DNA of 64,000 bases, taken from the NCBI GenBank assembly GCA_900095095.1, contig FMBT01000363.1:124001-188000 (forward strand), read 5' to 3'. This DNA comes from Fragilariopsis cylindrus CCMP1102. Taxonomy: Eukaryota > Bacillariophyta > Bacillariophyceae > Bacillariales > Bacillariaceae. A model generated the notes under the pieces. It was not told the DNA's origin, made no database searches, and worked only from the letters and a program-made list of their open reading frames with translations. The position numbers were made by a program, and so were the translations under genes. Below are positions 21,082 to 31,730 of this stretch, one piece after another. How positions within the stretch are numbered: position 1 is the first letter of the stretch; the number at the start of each line of letters is the position of its first letter.

Positions 21082-22590
21082 ATGATTAGTTATTGCCCAT
21101 CGTCGTCCTCGAAAAAGAGGAAGATGAACAATAGAAAGTCGTCATTGTCATTGTTATTATGGCGTAATAATAATAGTAATAGTAATTATAATAATCCATC
21201 TATCATGATCGTTTTAATGATGGCAGTCGTAACGTTTTTGACGTTATTTTCGTCGTCATCGTCTTCTTCTTCGTTGTTATACGTCAATGCATCGGCTCCA
21301 GCAGTCGTAGCAGCAGATGATGTTGCTGTCGAAACAGCAGAAGAAGTTGTCGTTGACGAAAAGTCAAATAATAACAATAACATTGTTAAAACAAATATAA
21401 ATCAATATAGATTTGTACATAAGACAGTTATTATACCACATGATGAGAAGAAATTTCGTGGTGGTGAAGATTCGGCATCTACATCCGATCATATGTTAAT
21501 TGTTGCGGATGGTGTGGGTGGTTGGGCATCCAAAGGTATCAATCCTGGTTTATATTCAAATCTATTAACAAAGACAATACTAACTAAATTTAATAGGACA
21601 CTGGATAAAAATGTTCATATGACAATTGATGATCCAAAATTAAATAATGCTAATTATTTAACGGAATTAGTACATGAATCCAATGAAGAAGCGGCAGCCA
21701 AACATTTAGGTTCTGCCACATGTACTGTACTTCGACTTTTGAATTCAAATTTATTAGAAACATTAAATGTTGGTGATTCTGGATATTCCATTCATCGTCG
21801 TGTTACTAGTAGTGACGACGCGTCAAGTGGATTAGATGGATCCTTAGAAGTTATTTATGCATCTACACCGGGACAAAAAGGATTTAATTATCCATATCAA
21901 TTAGGTGGTCCAAATGGTGATATTGTTGCGAAAGTTGCTGATGGACCAAGACAACATCAGCTTGTTGATAAAGATATTATTATTGTGGTGAGTGATGGTG
22001 TATCAGATAATTTACAACCCTATCAATATCATGATTGTATTAATGAATGGACCTGGTCTAGTTCCAATTTAAATAGAAGTCCTAATGTTGCTGTATTTAA
22101 TAAACAATATGAAGGTTATTATGAAGAACATGAATTATTATCTTATTCGATTGTTGCTGATTGTATTGCAAGAAAGGCATATCGACTTGGTAAAGATAAA
22201 ACATATGATAGTCCATTTTCACAATCCGCAAAATCATATGGTAAACGTTATGTGGGTGGGAAACATGATGATATTACGGTGACTGTGGCACAAATTGAAA
22301 AAGCTATCTATAATAGTGATATAATGGAGTATGAATTTTCAATGAATATTCAGGAAGATGATCCACATTACAAAGAATCCATTAAGATTTATAAAGATAG
22401 TGATGGTCCAATTGGTTTAGTATCCGATTTACCAAAACAAAAAACTATATTACATACATTATTATATGAAGTTACTAATAATAATTCTGGTGGAAGTGGA
22501 AGTAGTGGAAATAATAATGAAAGTAGTGATTTTAAAGATAATACTAATGCCTATGCTAAAGCAAATAGTGGTGGTGGTGTTGAATTGTAA
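21082..22590 (+). CDS. PP2C-family protein phosphatase, PTC7-like
   Basis: A 502-residue intronless ORF. An N-terminal basic/Asn-rich stretch and one hydrophobic segment (MIVLMMAVVTFLTLFSS) act as a signal peptide or anchor. The catalytic domain spans about residues 105-410 and keeps the PP2C metal-binding acids: GGEDS (Asp130), VADGVGGW (Asp143, Gly144), SDGVSDN (Asp305) and KHDDIT (Asp396/Asp397). GSATC and NVGDSG motifs are also present. The VADGVGGW and YPYQLGG forms are those of the PTC7/AZR1 branch, which acts in mitochondria or plastids of other eukaryotes. The C-terminus is Asn/Gly/Ser-rich. All metal ligands are present, so it should be an active Mn/Mg-dependent Ser/Thr phosphatase; the compartment is uncertain. 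Confidence 0.85.
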   Translation: MISYCPSSSSKKRKMNNRKSSLSLLLWRNNNSNSNYNNPSIMIVLMMAVVTFLTLFSSSSSSSSLLYVNASAPAVVAADDVAVETAEEVVVDEKSNNNNNIVKTNINQYRFVHKTVIIPHDEKKFRGGEDSASTSDHMLIVADGVGGWASKGINPGLYSNLLTKTILTKFNRTLDKNVHMTIDDPKLNNANYLTELVHESNEEAAAKHLGSATCTVLRLLNSNLLETLNVGDSGYSIHRRVTSSDDASSGLDGSLEVIYASTPGQKGFNYPYQLGGPNGDIVAKVADGPRQHQLVDKDIIIVVSDGVSDNLQPYQYHDCINEWTWSSSNLNRSPNVAVFNKQYEGYYEEHELLSYSIVADCIARKAYRLGKDKTYDSPFSQSAKSYGKRYVGGKHDDITVTVAQIEKAIYNSDIMEYEFSMNIQEDDPHYKESIKIYKDSDGPIGLVSDLPKQKTILHTLLYEVTNNNSGGSGSSGNNNESSDFKDNTNAYAKANSGGGVEL

Positions 22591-22940
22591 AAGAAGAAGA
22601 AGAAGAAGAAGAAAGAAATAAAGGAAAAAAAAAGATAAAGAGAAAAGATCTGAGAAAAAAAATAAAAAATTGAAAGAAAACAGAGTAAGAAAACAAAATA
22701 ATATAATTATGAGTACGTACGTTGTATCCTATTTAAGAAAATAGTTTCCACTTTATTACTATGCTATCGTTTAGTTTCAATATACTGTGTTTTTCTACTA
22801 TTCTATTCTAGTATGATTACGTACGTATACTACAGTACTATATATATTTCGTAAACTTTAATTATAATTAGACTTCAAAGCAAAAAACACCCCCTCATTC
22901 GTTTGTCTTCATTTAATACTGGTTCTAAAATCTTGGTGTA
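22591..22940. other. Convergent 3' intergenic region
   Basis: Starts with a purine-rich GAA repeat directly after the phosphatase stop. Nothing else is recognised. Confidence 0.6.
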
Positions 22941-23978
22941 CTATGATGAATTTAAAAGAGGATCAAGTATGCGTTCACATTCGTCTTCACCCAATGGTTC
23001 AAGCGTAACTTTGGTACCAACGTAGAGGATATTGAAATGACTGTAATATGCGGGAACTGTTGTATCAATATCAATGACAAACTTTTTATTTTTCTGCACG
23101 CTAAACATGGTCAATTTGTTTGATTTCAAATGAAAATGGAGACATTCCCCTCTAGTAAATCTTGTCCAACCAGAATCTCCATCTCGAATCGATCCTTCGT
23201 GCCAAACTTGGGGTTTACCCGACCAGCCATAACTGGTTGGATCTACTCGACTATTATAGGAAGCACCGAGACTTCCTATAATACCAAGGAAAACCCATTG
23301 TTTAATATGATCTTCTGGCATCTCGTCAATAGTCACCTTCCAGAACGATCCTTCGTCGGAAGAAGCATTGAGTGATGGCTTACAAGCTACAAAATGTTCC
23401 CCATTTACCTTAGAAAATTGAATTTTGTTATCGTCTCTGGTCACAGTGACCGAAGACCCATACTGATGCTGCTGTACAACGTCAATTTTAACAATATCCA
23501 AAGGAAGAAAAACTGGGGATGGATTAAAAAAAGTCTGTCAAACCAAAATATCTTAAAAGATACTCAAAATTTTCTTTTTTATCAACGTGGACTTTTGGTG
23601 ATCGTATAGGTATAGCTGGATCTTCAATCTTTTTCATTCGAAGAAAATTTATAATTATTTCAATAAGTTCTGGATCATGCATGATCTAAAAATACACGAT
23701 TATTGTGTCGTTTATGTGATTCTTCCCACCGACCACTAAACATAAACGTAAACATCGTATCAGGAGCAAGAGTGAGAGTACTACGAAGTGCTTTGATTAT
23801 TTTCCCTCCTGTCATCAATCTCAATAACGTCATCATCGGCGGCAGCAATATCCGTGATGGACGACTCTCCTCTTCTTCCTCCGACCACAGAATTCATGGT
23901 ATTGTTATCACCGGTGCTGGTATCGTTACTTTTGCGTGTCATGCTATTATTAATATCGCTATTACTACCGTCCTCCAT
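22941..23978 (-). pseudogene. BTB (KCTD-type)-SPRY-like protein, frameshifted pseudogene
   Basis: Reading the minus strand from the ATG at 23978, homologous blocks continue through three frames. Frame 1 gives an acidic N-terminus ending DDDVIEID. Then GGKIIKALRSTL, APDTMFTFMFSGRWEESHK and RVFLDH (about 23806-23680) are in a second frame. DPELIEIIINFLRMKKIEDP and FEYLLRYFGLTDFF are in a third. A C-terminal SPRY-like domain of about 185 residues, with FLGIIGSLGAS and GECLHFHLKSNKLTMFSVQ, is then open to the stop at 22941. The shifts lie near 23807-23812, at GATCATGCATGATC (about 23675-23688) and in a T7 run (about 23530). They are not GT-AG introns. Intact relatives are KCTD/T1-type oligomerisation domains fused to a beta-sandwich; this copy looks recently inactivated. 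Confidence 0.65.
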
Positions 23979-24625
23979 CGTATCGTTTTGAGTTGTGATA
24001 TATAATATTATATATTATATATTTGCAGCATGAAGGGTCCATCTATTATTTATAAGAAGTCTAATACATATCAGTCGTTATTATTGCGTCGTTGCTGTTT
24101 GCGTCGTTGCCATGAAACAAAGAAATTAATCACAGTAACTTACAGTACTGTACTAGCTAGTAGTACAATTGTACAGTAAAGCAATTGATGAATGGGGGAG
24201 AAGGAATGAATCGAATCATTCAGTGTAAAAACTGATTTCCCCACCCCCTCGATTATTTTCACTTTTAAAAATCCTCCCTAGTGGACTCACTCGCTCACAT
24301 AACGGTATTCCGTGATTTGTCATTTTTTCAAATTCATCTTGCTTTTTTTCAGTTTTTTGAAAATTTTCAATCACGAGCTAGCAGACATGGATCGAGCACC
24401 TCTTTCTGTCTTGCTTAATCTATTGTACAGTACTGTACTTTAAACACATTAAACATCATTCATCTGACATCATTATTGTCACTAGCTACCATTCACTTGG
24501 TCTGACAGATAGAAAAGTGGAAAGGAGAATACAAAGTACATCGAATCAAGGCAGAACTATCAAGAAGAAGAAGACGCAATCAAACTACGGCACATCACAT
24601 ATATATATATATCTGACTTATCATC
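23979..24625. other. Divergent intergenic region, no gene recognised
   Basis: Several ACAGTACTGTA-like words occur at 24142-24178 and 24424-24440, and a short AT repeat (24601-24612) lies just before the ATG of the USP-like gene. No ORF or RNA gene is seen. Confidence 0.6.
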
Positions 24626-26671
24626 ATGAATTCATCAGCAGGTAACAACAAAATCAAAAATAAAAACAAACGACAACCACAACGGATTTATTTTCGTAGT
24701 TTAACACTCCCACCGGCAAAATTGTTACCACCAACATCAACGTCATTAGCAGCGTTGTCAGCATTGTCAGCATTGTCGGCAGTACTGTCACCAGCATTGC
24801 CATCGTCATCACCAACATTGCCAACATCACCATATTCATCATGTGGTGGTGGTACAGATGATAGTTTTTATACTGCAGTTGGTACAATCAATAGTGAACA
24901 GGAACCTGACAACATCAAATCAGAATATAGTCCACATTTTTTGTCAGCATTGCAATTGATCGCTCACGTCATCGTACCGCTGCGAAAGGCTTTAGTACAT
25001 TTTTATATGAGTTATAGAAATAATAAGGATATTGAAAATAAATTAGAATGGCAAACATTACTCGCATTTGGTAGACTATTTAAAGAATTGATTTCATCAC
25101 CATCAGGAGCGTCAAGTTCATCAAGTGCTTCCATCCTATCAGGTAATAGTGGAGCAGCAGAAACAGAATCGCGAAATAGCAATAATTCACCACCTATTGA
25201 AGACACAGACACAGTTGAGGCAGAAGAATCATCACGACCTGTTTCCTCAGAACGATTTTTTCCTATTTTTAATAAATGTCTTATAAAGTATACTTATAAA
25301 ACTCATCCAGAAGATGCAGCAGAAGCGATACGTATCGTACTTCAAACATTACAAAACTGTTGTCGAACAATCCCAGTAACAAATCAATTATGGTTAACAC
25401 TACTGGATAAAGCATGTATGGGATTAATGGTACGATCTAATTTAGTTGGTCAACAACGTGCTACGAAGGACAACAATAATGATAATGATACTATATTACA
25501 AAGAACACACAGAGAAAAATGCATATTATGGTGTCCACATGAAATATCTATATCAGATATAAATAGAATAAAACAATCATCAAAACAGATGGATACAATA
25601 AATTCAAGCGATGACGATGAAGATAATAACTCACATCCACATCCAGTGGTAGAAGTACCAACATTACAACAATTAATTGAAATTGATTGTGAAAAACGTC
25701 CATTAAATACAACCACACGTAAATATCATGATTTTAATAAACAGAATTCCTATGATTTTGAAGTCAAAATACCAACTAAATTTTTAAACAATAATAATAA
25801 TAATAGTAGCAGTAGAGAAGAAAAAGACAACAACAATGAACAAGAAGAAGAAGAATGGAAAACAACAAGATCAATGCAATTTGCATCCTTCACAGGATAT
25901 TTATTTCTAAGTATTAATCGTCGACGTCACCAAGATGGAAAGAATAAGAATAATAGAAATAAATTGTTTGATCATTCCGAATTGGTAATACCACCAACGT
26001 TGGACTTATCCAAATTATCTTCCAATGATAATAATATTAAAACAACTGCTGCAGTTGCTGGAGGAGGAGGAACAGGAACAAGTAAGAATAATGCTAGTAG
26101 TATTATATATGAATTAGTTGGTGGTGCATTATTTGATGAAGGTGACTATGTTGCTGTATTAAAAGATTTAGCAATAGAACCAAAATCATCATTGGCGAAA
26201 GATTCTTCGGATGACAGTAAAAATGACGACAAAGAGGAAAGTGATGACGACGATGATGATGAAGAAGAAGAAGAAGAAGAAATATGGAAATTAATGGAAC
26301 CAGAAGAAGTTATACCAATGAGTGAATCAGATGTATTGGAATTTCTAAAGGGTGAAGGTAATAATGATGACAACGATGATGATGAAAACGACGATGAGAA
26401 TGAGAATGGTGATAGCGATGGTAATGGTGATAGTGATAGTGATGATGATGATGATGATGATGACGATTATGGTCCATGTGGTACAATAGCGGTATATAAA
26501 TTAAAAGTAACAACCTCGTCGTCGTCTAGTAAAAATAATACAATTTTTGATGAAATGAATCAAATATTATCAGATATTGTTATATCACAAGTTAGTGGTG
26601 ATTGTATACTTGATAGTAAAACAGATTATTATACTGAAGAAGAATATTATGAAGAAGAAATCATTGATTAA
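24626..26671 (+). CDS. Ubiquitin-specific-protease-like protein, predicted pseudoenzyme
   Basis: A 681-residue intronless ORF. Collinear blocks match the USP fold. YSPHFLSALQ (residues 101-110) occupies the place of the Cys box (normally N-T-C-Y-x-N-x-x-L-Q). HPEDAAEAIRIVLQTLQ resembles the QQDAxEFL helix. KCILWC resembles the fingers. P-x-LDLSKL, YELVGGALFDEGDYVAVLKD (residues 495-514), an IWKLMEPEEVI block and CGTIAVYKL match the His box and C-terminal strands. The nucleophile Cys is absent, and the His position (G-H-Y) is Asp507. So ubiquitin binding without cleavage is likely. Acidic runs are inserted before the last strand, as in other proteins here. The family call rests on pattern matching and could be wrong. 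Confidence 0.5.
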   Translation: MNSSAGNNKIKNKNKRQPQRIYFRSLTLPPAKLLPPTSTSLAALSALSALSAVLSPALPSSSPTLPTSPYSSCGGGTDDSFYTAVGTINSEQEPDNIKSEYSPHFLSALQLIAHVIVPLRKALVHFYMSYRNNKDIENKLEWQTLLAFGRLFKELISSPSGASSSSSASILSGNSGAAETESRNSNNSPPIEDTDTVEAEESSRPVSSERFFPIFNKCLIKYTYKTHPEDAAEAIRIVLQTLQNCCRTIPVTNQLWLTLLDKACMGLMVRSNLVGQQRATKDNNNDNDTILQRTHREKCILWCPHEISISDINRIKQSSKQMDTINSSDDDEDNNSHPHPVVEVPTLQQLIEIDCEKRPLNTTTRKYHDFNKQNSYDFEVKIPTKFLNNNNNNSSSREEKDNNNEQEEEEWKTTRSMQFASFTGYLFLSINRRRHQDGKNKNNRNKLFDHSELVIPPTLDLSKLSSNDNNIKTTAAVAGGGGTGTSKNNASSIIYELVGGALFDEGDYVAVLKDLAIEPKSSLAKDSSDDSKNDDKEESDDDDDDEEEEEEEIWKLMEPEEVIPMSESDVLEFLKGEGNNDDNDDDENDDENENGDSDGNGDSDSDDDDDDDDDYGPCGTIAVYKLKVTTSSSSSKNNTIFDEMNQILSDIVISQVSGDCILDSKTDYYTEEEYYEEEIID

Positions 26672-27235
26672 ATTAGATTAGATGAATTGAAGAGAATACT
26701 GAAGATTATAATAGAAGGAAGACGATTATTGAAGACAAGACTGATGATTAAAACCCAGAAACAAAAGAAGCAACTACCTACACGTGTCATGTACAGAGTA
26801 CTAAATTAATCAGCCACAGATAGAAACCCAGTATGTTGAATCAAATAAGAATAGAAACAAAATTACTTGAGAGAGAGAGAGGATTGACTTAAAACTTGGG
26901 TCATCGCTACAGTACTACCGTAGCGTAGTACTGTGACTGCTAGATGAAAAATATTGTGTCTGATCAGCCTGCATCTACCAGCTAACTACTAAAAGAAACT
27001 AGAAATGAATTGTGATATAAATAAATACAGAATAAAACCAGATATAATATAGTACTACTAGTTTTTTTAATTTGGGACATTATTTGTTACATATATACAG
27101 TAGTCATGTATTGTACATGTGTTAAAATTGAATTCGTGATTGTTTTGAATATTAGTGTTTGTGGGTGGTGTGGGTGTGTACTCTGGTGTGAAGATCAAAA
27201 TTGAGTGTGTATGTGCTTGTGGGGGGGGGGGGGAT
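26672..27235. other. Convergent 3' intergenic region
   Basis: AT-rich. It contains CTACAGTACTACCGTAGCGTAGTACTG at about 26910-26935 and a G-run (27221-27233) immediately before the next gene's stop codon. No gene is recognised. Confidence 0.6.
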
Positions 27236-28234
27236 TCATGAGACGTGAAAAAGAAAATTACTGCGATTTCTTCCTCCACTACTTGTACCAGTTATAGGTA
27301 TTGTAAAAGAAAGGTCACACTCTTGCTGATGCTGTATGTCATCCTCATCATCGTTATCATCAAAGTCGACGTTATTGTTGAAGTTGACGTCATCAAATGA
27401 TAATGTGCGTTTAATAGTAAGCCTGCTTCTCTTTTTAGTCGATGACTTATTATTGTAGTCGCCCGTATTGTTGTTTTTTCCGGTATCAATGGACATTTTG
27501 TACTTAATTTCTTCGTTCGTATCGGCATCCTGATGTGGGAACAATGGAGATCCGTCCAATACGACAACAACACCAGGAGGTGCTGGTGGTAAGCATGACG
27601 TAACACGAATACCACCTTCGTTAGCATTGTTTCCCCCGGTAAACTTGTTCTGGGTCTCATTCTCGTTCTCATCGCACTCGTCAGAGCAGAAGCTTTCTTC
27701 GCCGTCATCAAACATTGGCAAGTAAGGTAACATTGTCTTTGATTCACTTCTGCCATTATTAGCATTATCATTATCATCATCATCATCTGCAACGCAACAA
27801 ACAAAAGCAACATCATCATCGTCACTTATACTCATTTGTGATGATGGTATGAAGATGTTTGTTTGTATTTCTTTCGAATTCGAAACAAGATTGTCAGAGA
27901 AAAGAGGCATCATAATACTGGCGTGACTCGATATTGATAACCTTGGAGATGTATAAGATGCTGATGAGGATTGATGACACTGATGAGCGTTACATATTCT
28001 GGTGGTGATACTAGTATTGATGGGACTACAGCTGCTTTTGAAGGGGGTTCCGAATAACCCTGTATTCGTCCTCCTTTCTCCAGCAGCTGATGCTGCTGCT
28101 CCTACGGCTTCAAATTCGTCCTCATCATAGTAAGAGGTGGTTCTGTCTAGTCTCAATGAAAAGAAAGTTCGTTTTGCATTGTTGTGATTACCGTGAGGAC
28201 GATCGTCTTCATTCTTGTTATTGTTAGGCGACAT
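27236..28234 (-). CDS. Hypothetical acidic low-complexity protein
   Basis: A 332-residue intronless ORF with ATG at 28234. There is no signal peptide, membrane segment or known domain. Less repetitive islands are KRTFFSLRLDRTTSYYDEDE near the N-terminus, GVVVVLDGSPLFPHQDAD, and TIKRTLSFDDV near the C-terminus; the last resembles a basophilic kinase site. Long Asp and Asn runs separate them. A second frame is also open over part of the gene, but it is very Met/Thr-rich and has no better case. The reading frame is kept open over a kilobase and the flanks are AT-rich, which supports a real gene. No function is proposed. Confidence 0.5.
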   Translation of the reverse strand: MSPNNNKNEDDRPHGNHNNAKRTFFSLRLDRTTSYYDEDEFEAVGAAASAAGERRTNTGLFGTPFKSSCSPINTSITTRICNAHQCHQSSSASYTSPRLSISSHASIMMPLFSDNLVSNSKEIQTNIFIPSSQMSISDDDDVAFVCCVADDDDDNDNANNGRSESKTMLPYLPMFDDGEESFCSDECDENENETQNKFTGGNNANEGGIRVTSCLPPAPPGVVVVLDGSPLFPHQDADTNEEIKYKMSIDTGKNNNTGDYNNKSSTKKRSRLTIKRTLSFDDVNFNNNVDFDDNDDEDDIQHQQECDLSFTIPITGTSSGGRNRSNFLFHVS

Positions 28235-29787
28235 AATGGTTTGTTCCGGTTATTTTTTTTCTCTTAGTTGTTGGTATAATTTCGAGAGAGGCAGAGATGT
28301 CGAAGTGTTTGACTTCAACCCTATTGATGTCGTAGATGTCGATGTCGAAGTCGATGTTGATGTTGATGTTGATGTTGAAATTATAATTATGTTCTTCTTT
28401 CTGGGGTGCACCGTAAGATTTTCATCGGCATGTCAATGTTGGCTTAGCAGTATGTTTGTTCGTGCAAAGCAAGTGATAAAATAAAATTGGGAGAATATTA
28501 TTCGCCTCATTTCTTCTTAACTTCAACTAATAATCTTTCATAGTAAAAGCTGTAACGACCCGTACCCGCTTCTTTCTGTCCGTTGATATGAAATATCGTC
28601 GGCTGGAGTGCCGTTGATAAGAGGAAGAACATTGTTTCGGAAAATGAGTCAATATTTCAATTACGGTAATAGCCTCATTAAAAAAATATTTAATGAAAAG
28701 AACACAACATTTTTCTCACAGCGATAATTCTGTCGAGTGAGAGCGAAAAAAATAATACATAGCGGGTTGTCGTTTTGTATCGGTATGTGACATATGATTT
28801 CACCTAAGTAAATAGCCTATTTAGGCATCGAGCGCCAAAAATATATTTTGTGCACGTGTTAGCATATAACGGTAATGTTGTATCGCTGATACTGTACTGT
28901 ACATACTTTCACTGTAAACGGAATTAAAATTAAAATAATGAATTACTCGTACCGTATGGTATTACGTATTACAGTACAGTAAGTGCTCACCAAAAGCTAA
29001 AAGAGTGAGTCCGATATTCGACTCATTCGATTGATTCGACTCATTCAATAAAATCCACACATTCAAGCAAATAATTAAAAATAATGCTTGGCATGTGTGC
29101 AAACTCAAGCCAGGAAGTCAGGAATCACAACCCAATGCTGAAGATAGATGGCAAAGAATATAACATAAAACGGTCCATATACTATTTGTTTGGGGTGTTT
29201 TAGAGTAAAACCCCACAAGTCAGGAATCACAACCCAGTGATAAAGATGAATAAATAATGGCAAAAAATCACAAAATGCCCAATTAAAAAATAACAGAGGC
29301 AGTATTTTGCTAAGGGGTGGTGCATGGATGTCTCAGGATTTGTTCTCTGAGATGGGAAAGGAAGGACCTGTAACATAACAAGGTAGGGGTATGTCTCTCT
29401 ACCTACCTACACAACAAATGCTTGCCTACTTTAATGATGATACATAGATCATAATAATAATGGTACACATTAAAATCTGCAAAATCCCTATCAATGATGA
29501 CAGGCATAATATTCTCCTGCTGCAACCTGCAAAAAAAATGCATCAGTAGAAATAACTCTGGGATAGTTTTGTTCATGTTTTCCTCAGAGATGGTAGCTAG
29601 CTGAGTAAAATGGAATCTTCTTCCAACAATCACCAGCCGAATTTGCGCAGTTTTGCACTTATATTTTTATTATTATTAGCTTCAAAAGATTTTCATCTTA
29701 TTTTTGAAAATTTCTTCTTCAAATTATCGCGTGTTTTTAACACGCGTAAAATACCACCAAATTCCTTATAGCTTGAATCCTGTTAAT
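28235..29787. other. Intergenic with small repeats and a possible exon remnant
   Basis: A GATGTY microsatellite occurs at about 28324-28378. AGTCAGGAATCACAACCCA occurs at 29116-29134 and 29218-29236, a ~102-base direct repeat. A minus-strand ORF at 29403-29633 contains a plausible acceptor (TTTTTTTTGCAG) but no recognisable domain. A perfect 8-base hairpin CGCGTGTT/AACACGCG lies at 29728-29746. No gene is called. Confidence 0.5.
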
Positions 29788-30782
29788 GGCGCGTTCCGGC
29801 TCAACCCTGCGCTGTTTTGTGCAATAAAGGAAAATCTGCGGACAGACGCCTGCCACACGGGATTGGTTAACACGCGCTATGCAGTGAAGTACCATCAATT
29901 GGGGGGATTTTTAACTGTATGGTAGCTCCTCAAACCTTCTCCAGTACCTATCCATAGGCATTCTACACATTCCAAATTATCGACAGGTCTAGGTAGTGTA
30001 GGCAATGACCTGGTACTCATCCAAGGAGAATTTCCCCCATATGGTGTACAGTATCAATGTTTGAAAATTATTATTTATCGCGCACCTATGCAGTAAATAG
30101 GGCGAAATTCCTTTGTATCAACATGAAAATGGGAATGTATTGAATCGAACCTCCATGGATATCAGTCTATTTAACAAAAGCTTATAAGACGAAATACAGA
30201 TGCTTGTTCTCTTAACAATGACAAAAAATTTGGGTTTAATTGGATCCATTTTTAAGTACTTGAGCTCTCTCTTAGTAAAAGACACACATGATCGGATTTT
30301 CCGAAAAAACACGTCCTACATACCCGGTGATAATGGGTCCTCTCTTAATATACCAATAGCAATAAAAATTATTGCATTAGCTAATATATCAGTAATAGAG
30401 ACATGTGTATTACCACTTTATCTATTAGTCCATTATTTGATTTTTAATCTTCCTCTCTTATGCACCTCTTCCTGGCGATTCGAAATTCGCCTTCCACCCA
30501 TATAAATCTTCATAGAATTTTCCCCAGATGACCAAATCACACCCAAACTTTTTTCCTCTCTTAACAGTACAAATATCTATAATTCTTCTGATAAGCGTAT
30601 GTTAAATAGATCGATATCCATGGAGGTTCGTTTCAGTACATTTCCATTGTCTGTATCAATTGAAATAATTTTCCATTTCAATACTTAATAATTTAAAGAA
30701 TTTTCCTGTCGCGAGGTATCGCGCATTAAAAAATTTTAGTCGCGAGTGTCCCACAAAAGGCAGTCTTGAGCCGGAACACGCC
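29788..30782. mobile_element. Candidate ~1-kb terminal-inverted-repeat (MITE-like) element
   Basis: GGCGCGTTCCGGCTCAA at 29788-29804 is matched by its inverted copy TTGAGCCGGAACACGCC at 30766-30782 (16 of 17). TAAT flanks both ends as a possible 4-base target duplication. Further in, 30133-30175 and 30601-30643 form a second inverted pair around CGAACCTCCATGGATATC, with about 38 of 43 bases matching. The inner pair is off-centre, so the left arm carries about 200 extra bases, part of which (about 29937-30015) is itself palindromic. There is no transposase ORF, so it would be non-autonomous. Confidence 0.6.
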
Positions 30783-30824
30783 TAATACAGAAGTATTGTT
30801 TATGTACTACACTAGTACTATTTG

Positions 30825-31621
30825 ACAGGGTTGCAGAGGACAACACCAAATAGGCCGGGTGCACTAACATCCACATAGTATACAAGAACATTGTGTTGGT
30901 ATCCTACAACTTTTCTTTCCTTGTGGTTGCGGAATAAAATGCGTTACGCTTTTATGGCAGGCACAGAAAAATAACAAGATTTTGTACTCCATGCAACAAC
31001 ACCAGCTGGGCCGGGTGCACAAACGTTCACATATTGTACTAGAACATTGTGTTTGTCTCCTACCACATTTCTGCTGCTGTGGTTGAGGTATAACATTCAT
31101 TTCAGAACAATGTTGTTGCACACACAAAAATAACAAGATTTTGTATCAGAAATGAACCACAAAATATCTCAGATGAAAGGGCTCCATACAACAACATCAG
31201 CTGGGTCAGGTGTACAAACATTCACATCGTGTACTAGAACATTGTGTTTGCCTCCTACATCTTTTCTATTCCTGTGGATGAGGAATAACATTCATTTTGC
31301 TGTTGTTGCACGCACAAAAATAGCAAGATTTTGGATCAGAAATGGACCACAAAATATCTCATTTGAAAGGGTTGCAGAGGACAACACCGGATGGGTCAGG
31401 TGCACTAGCATTCACATAGTATACTAGAACATTGTGTTTGCCTCCTACTACTTTTATCTCCCTATGGTTGCAGAATAAGATTCATTTTATGCCAGGAACA
31501 CAAACAACATGATTTTGGATCAGAAATAATGAACACCAGATGGGTTGGGTACACAAACATCCACATAGTGTGCTAGAGCATTGTGTTTGCCTCCTACCAA
31601 ACCACAATTCCAGCTGGAATT
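30825..31621 (+). repeat. Tandem 5' monomer array of the non-LTR retrotransposon
   Basis: Five related units lie directly upstream of ORF1. The shared anchor GAACATTGTGTTTG (with variants) begins at 30886, 31042, 31237, 31427 and 31576, giving spacings of 156, 195, 190 and 149. Each unit also has a CACCRGMTGGGTYRGGTGCAC-type block and CCTCCTAC. The array ends in a perfect palindrome, AATTCCAGCTGGAATT (31606-31621), about 110 bases before the ORF1 ATG. Tandem promoter monomers are known from mouse L1; the same role is inferred here. Confidence 0.7.
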
Positions 31622-31730
31622 AATTGAAAACGCGCACCTCAAGTTATATCACTTAAAACACTCAGTACTGAAACTACGTAGAACTCTACGCGAATCTCTG
31701 CAACCAACCCTCTAAACGAGACTGTTGAAG

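Noticed and set aside
27292-27825. 177-aa Met-rich ORF in another frame of the hypothetical gene at 27236-28234
   Set aside because: Poly-Met/Leu composition comes from GAT/CAT repeats read out of frame.
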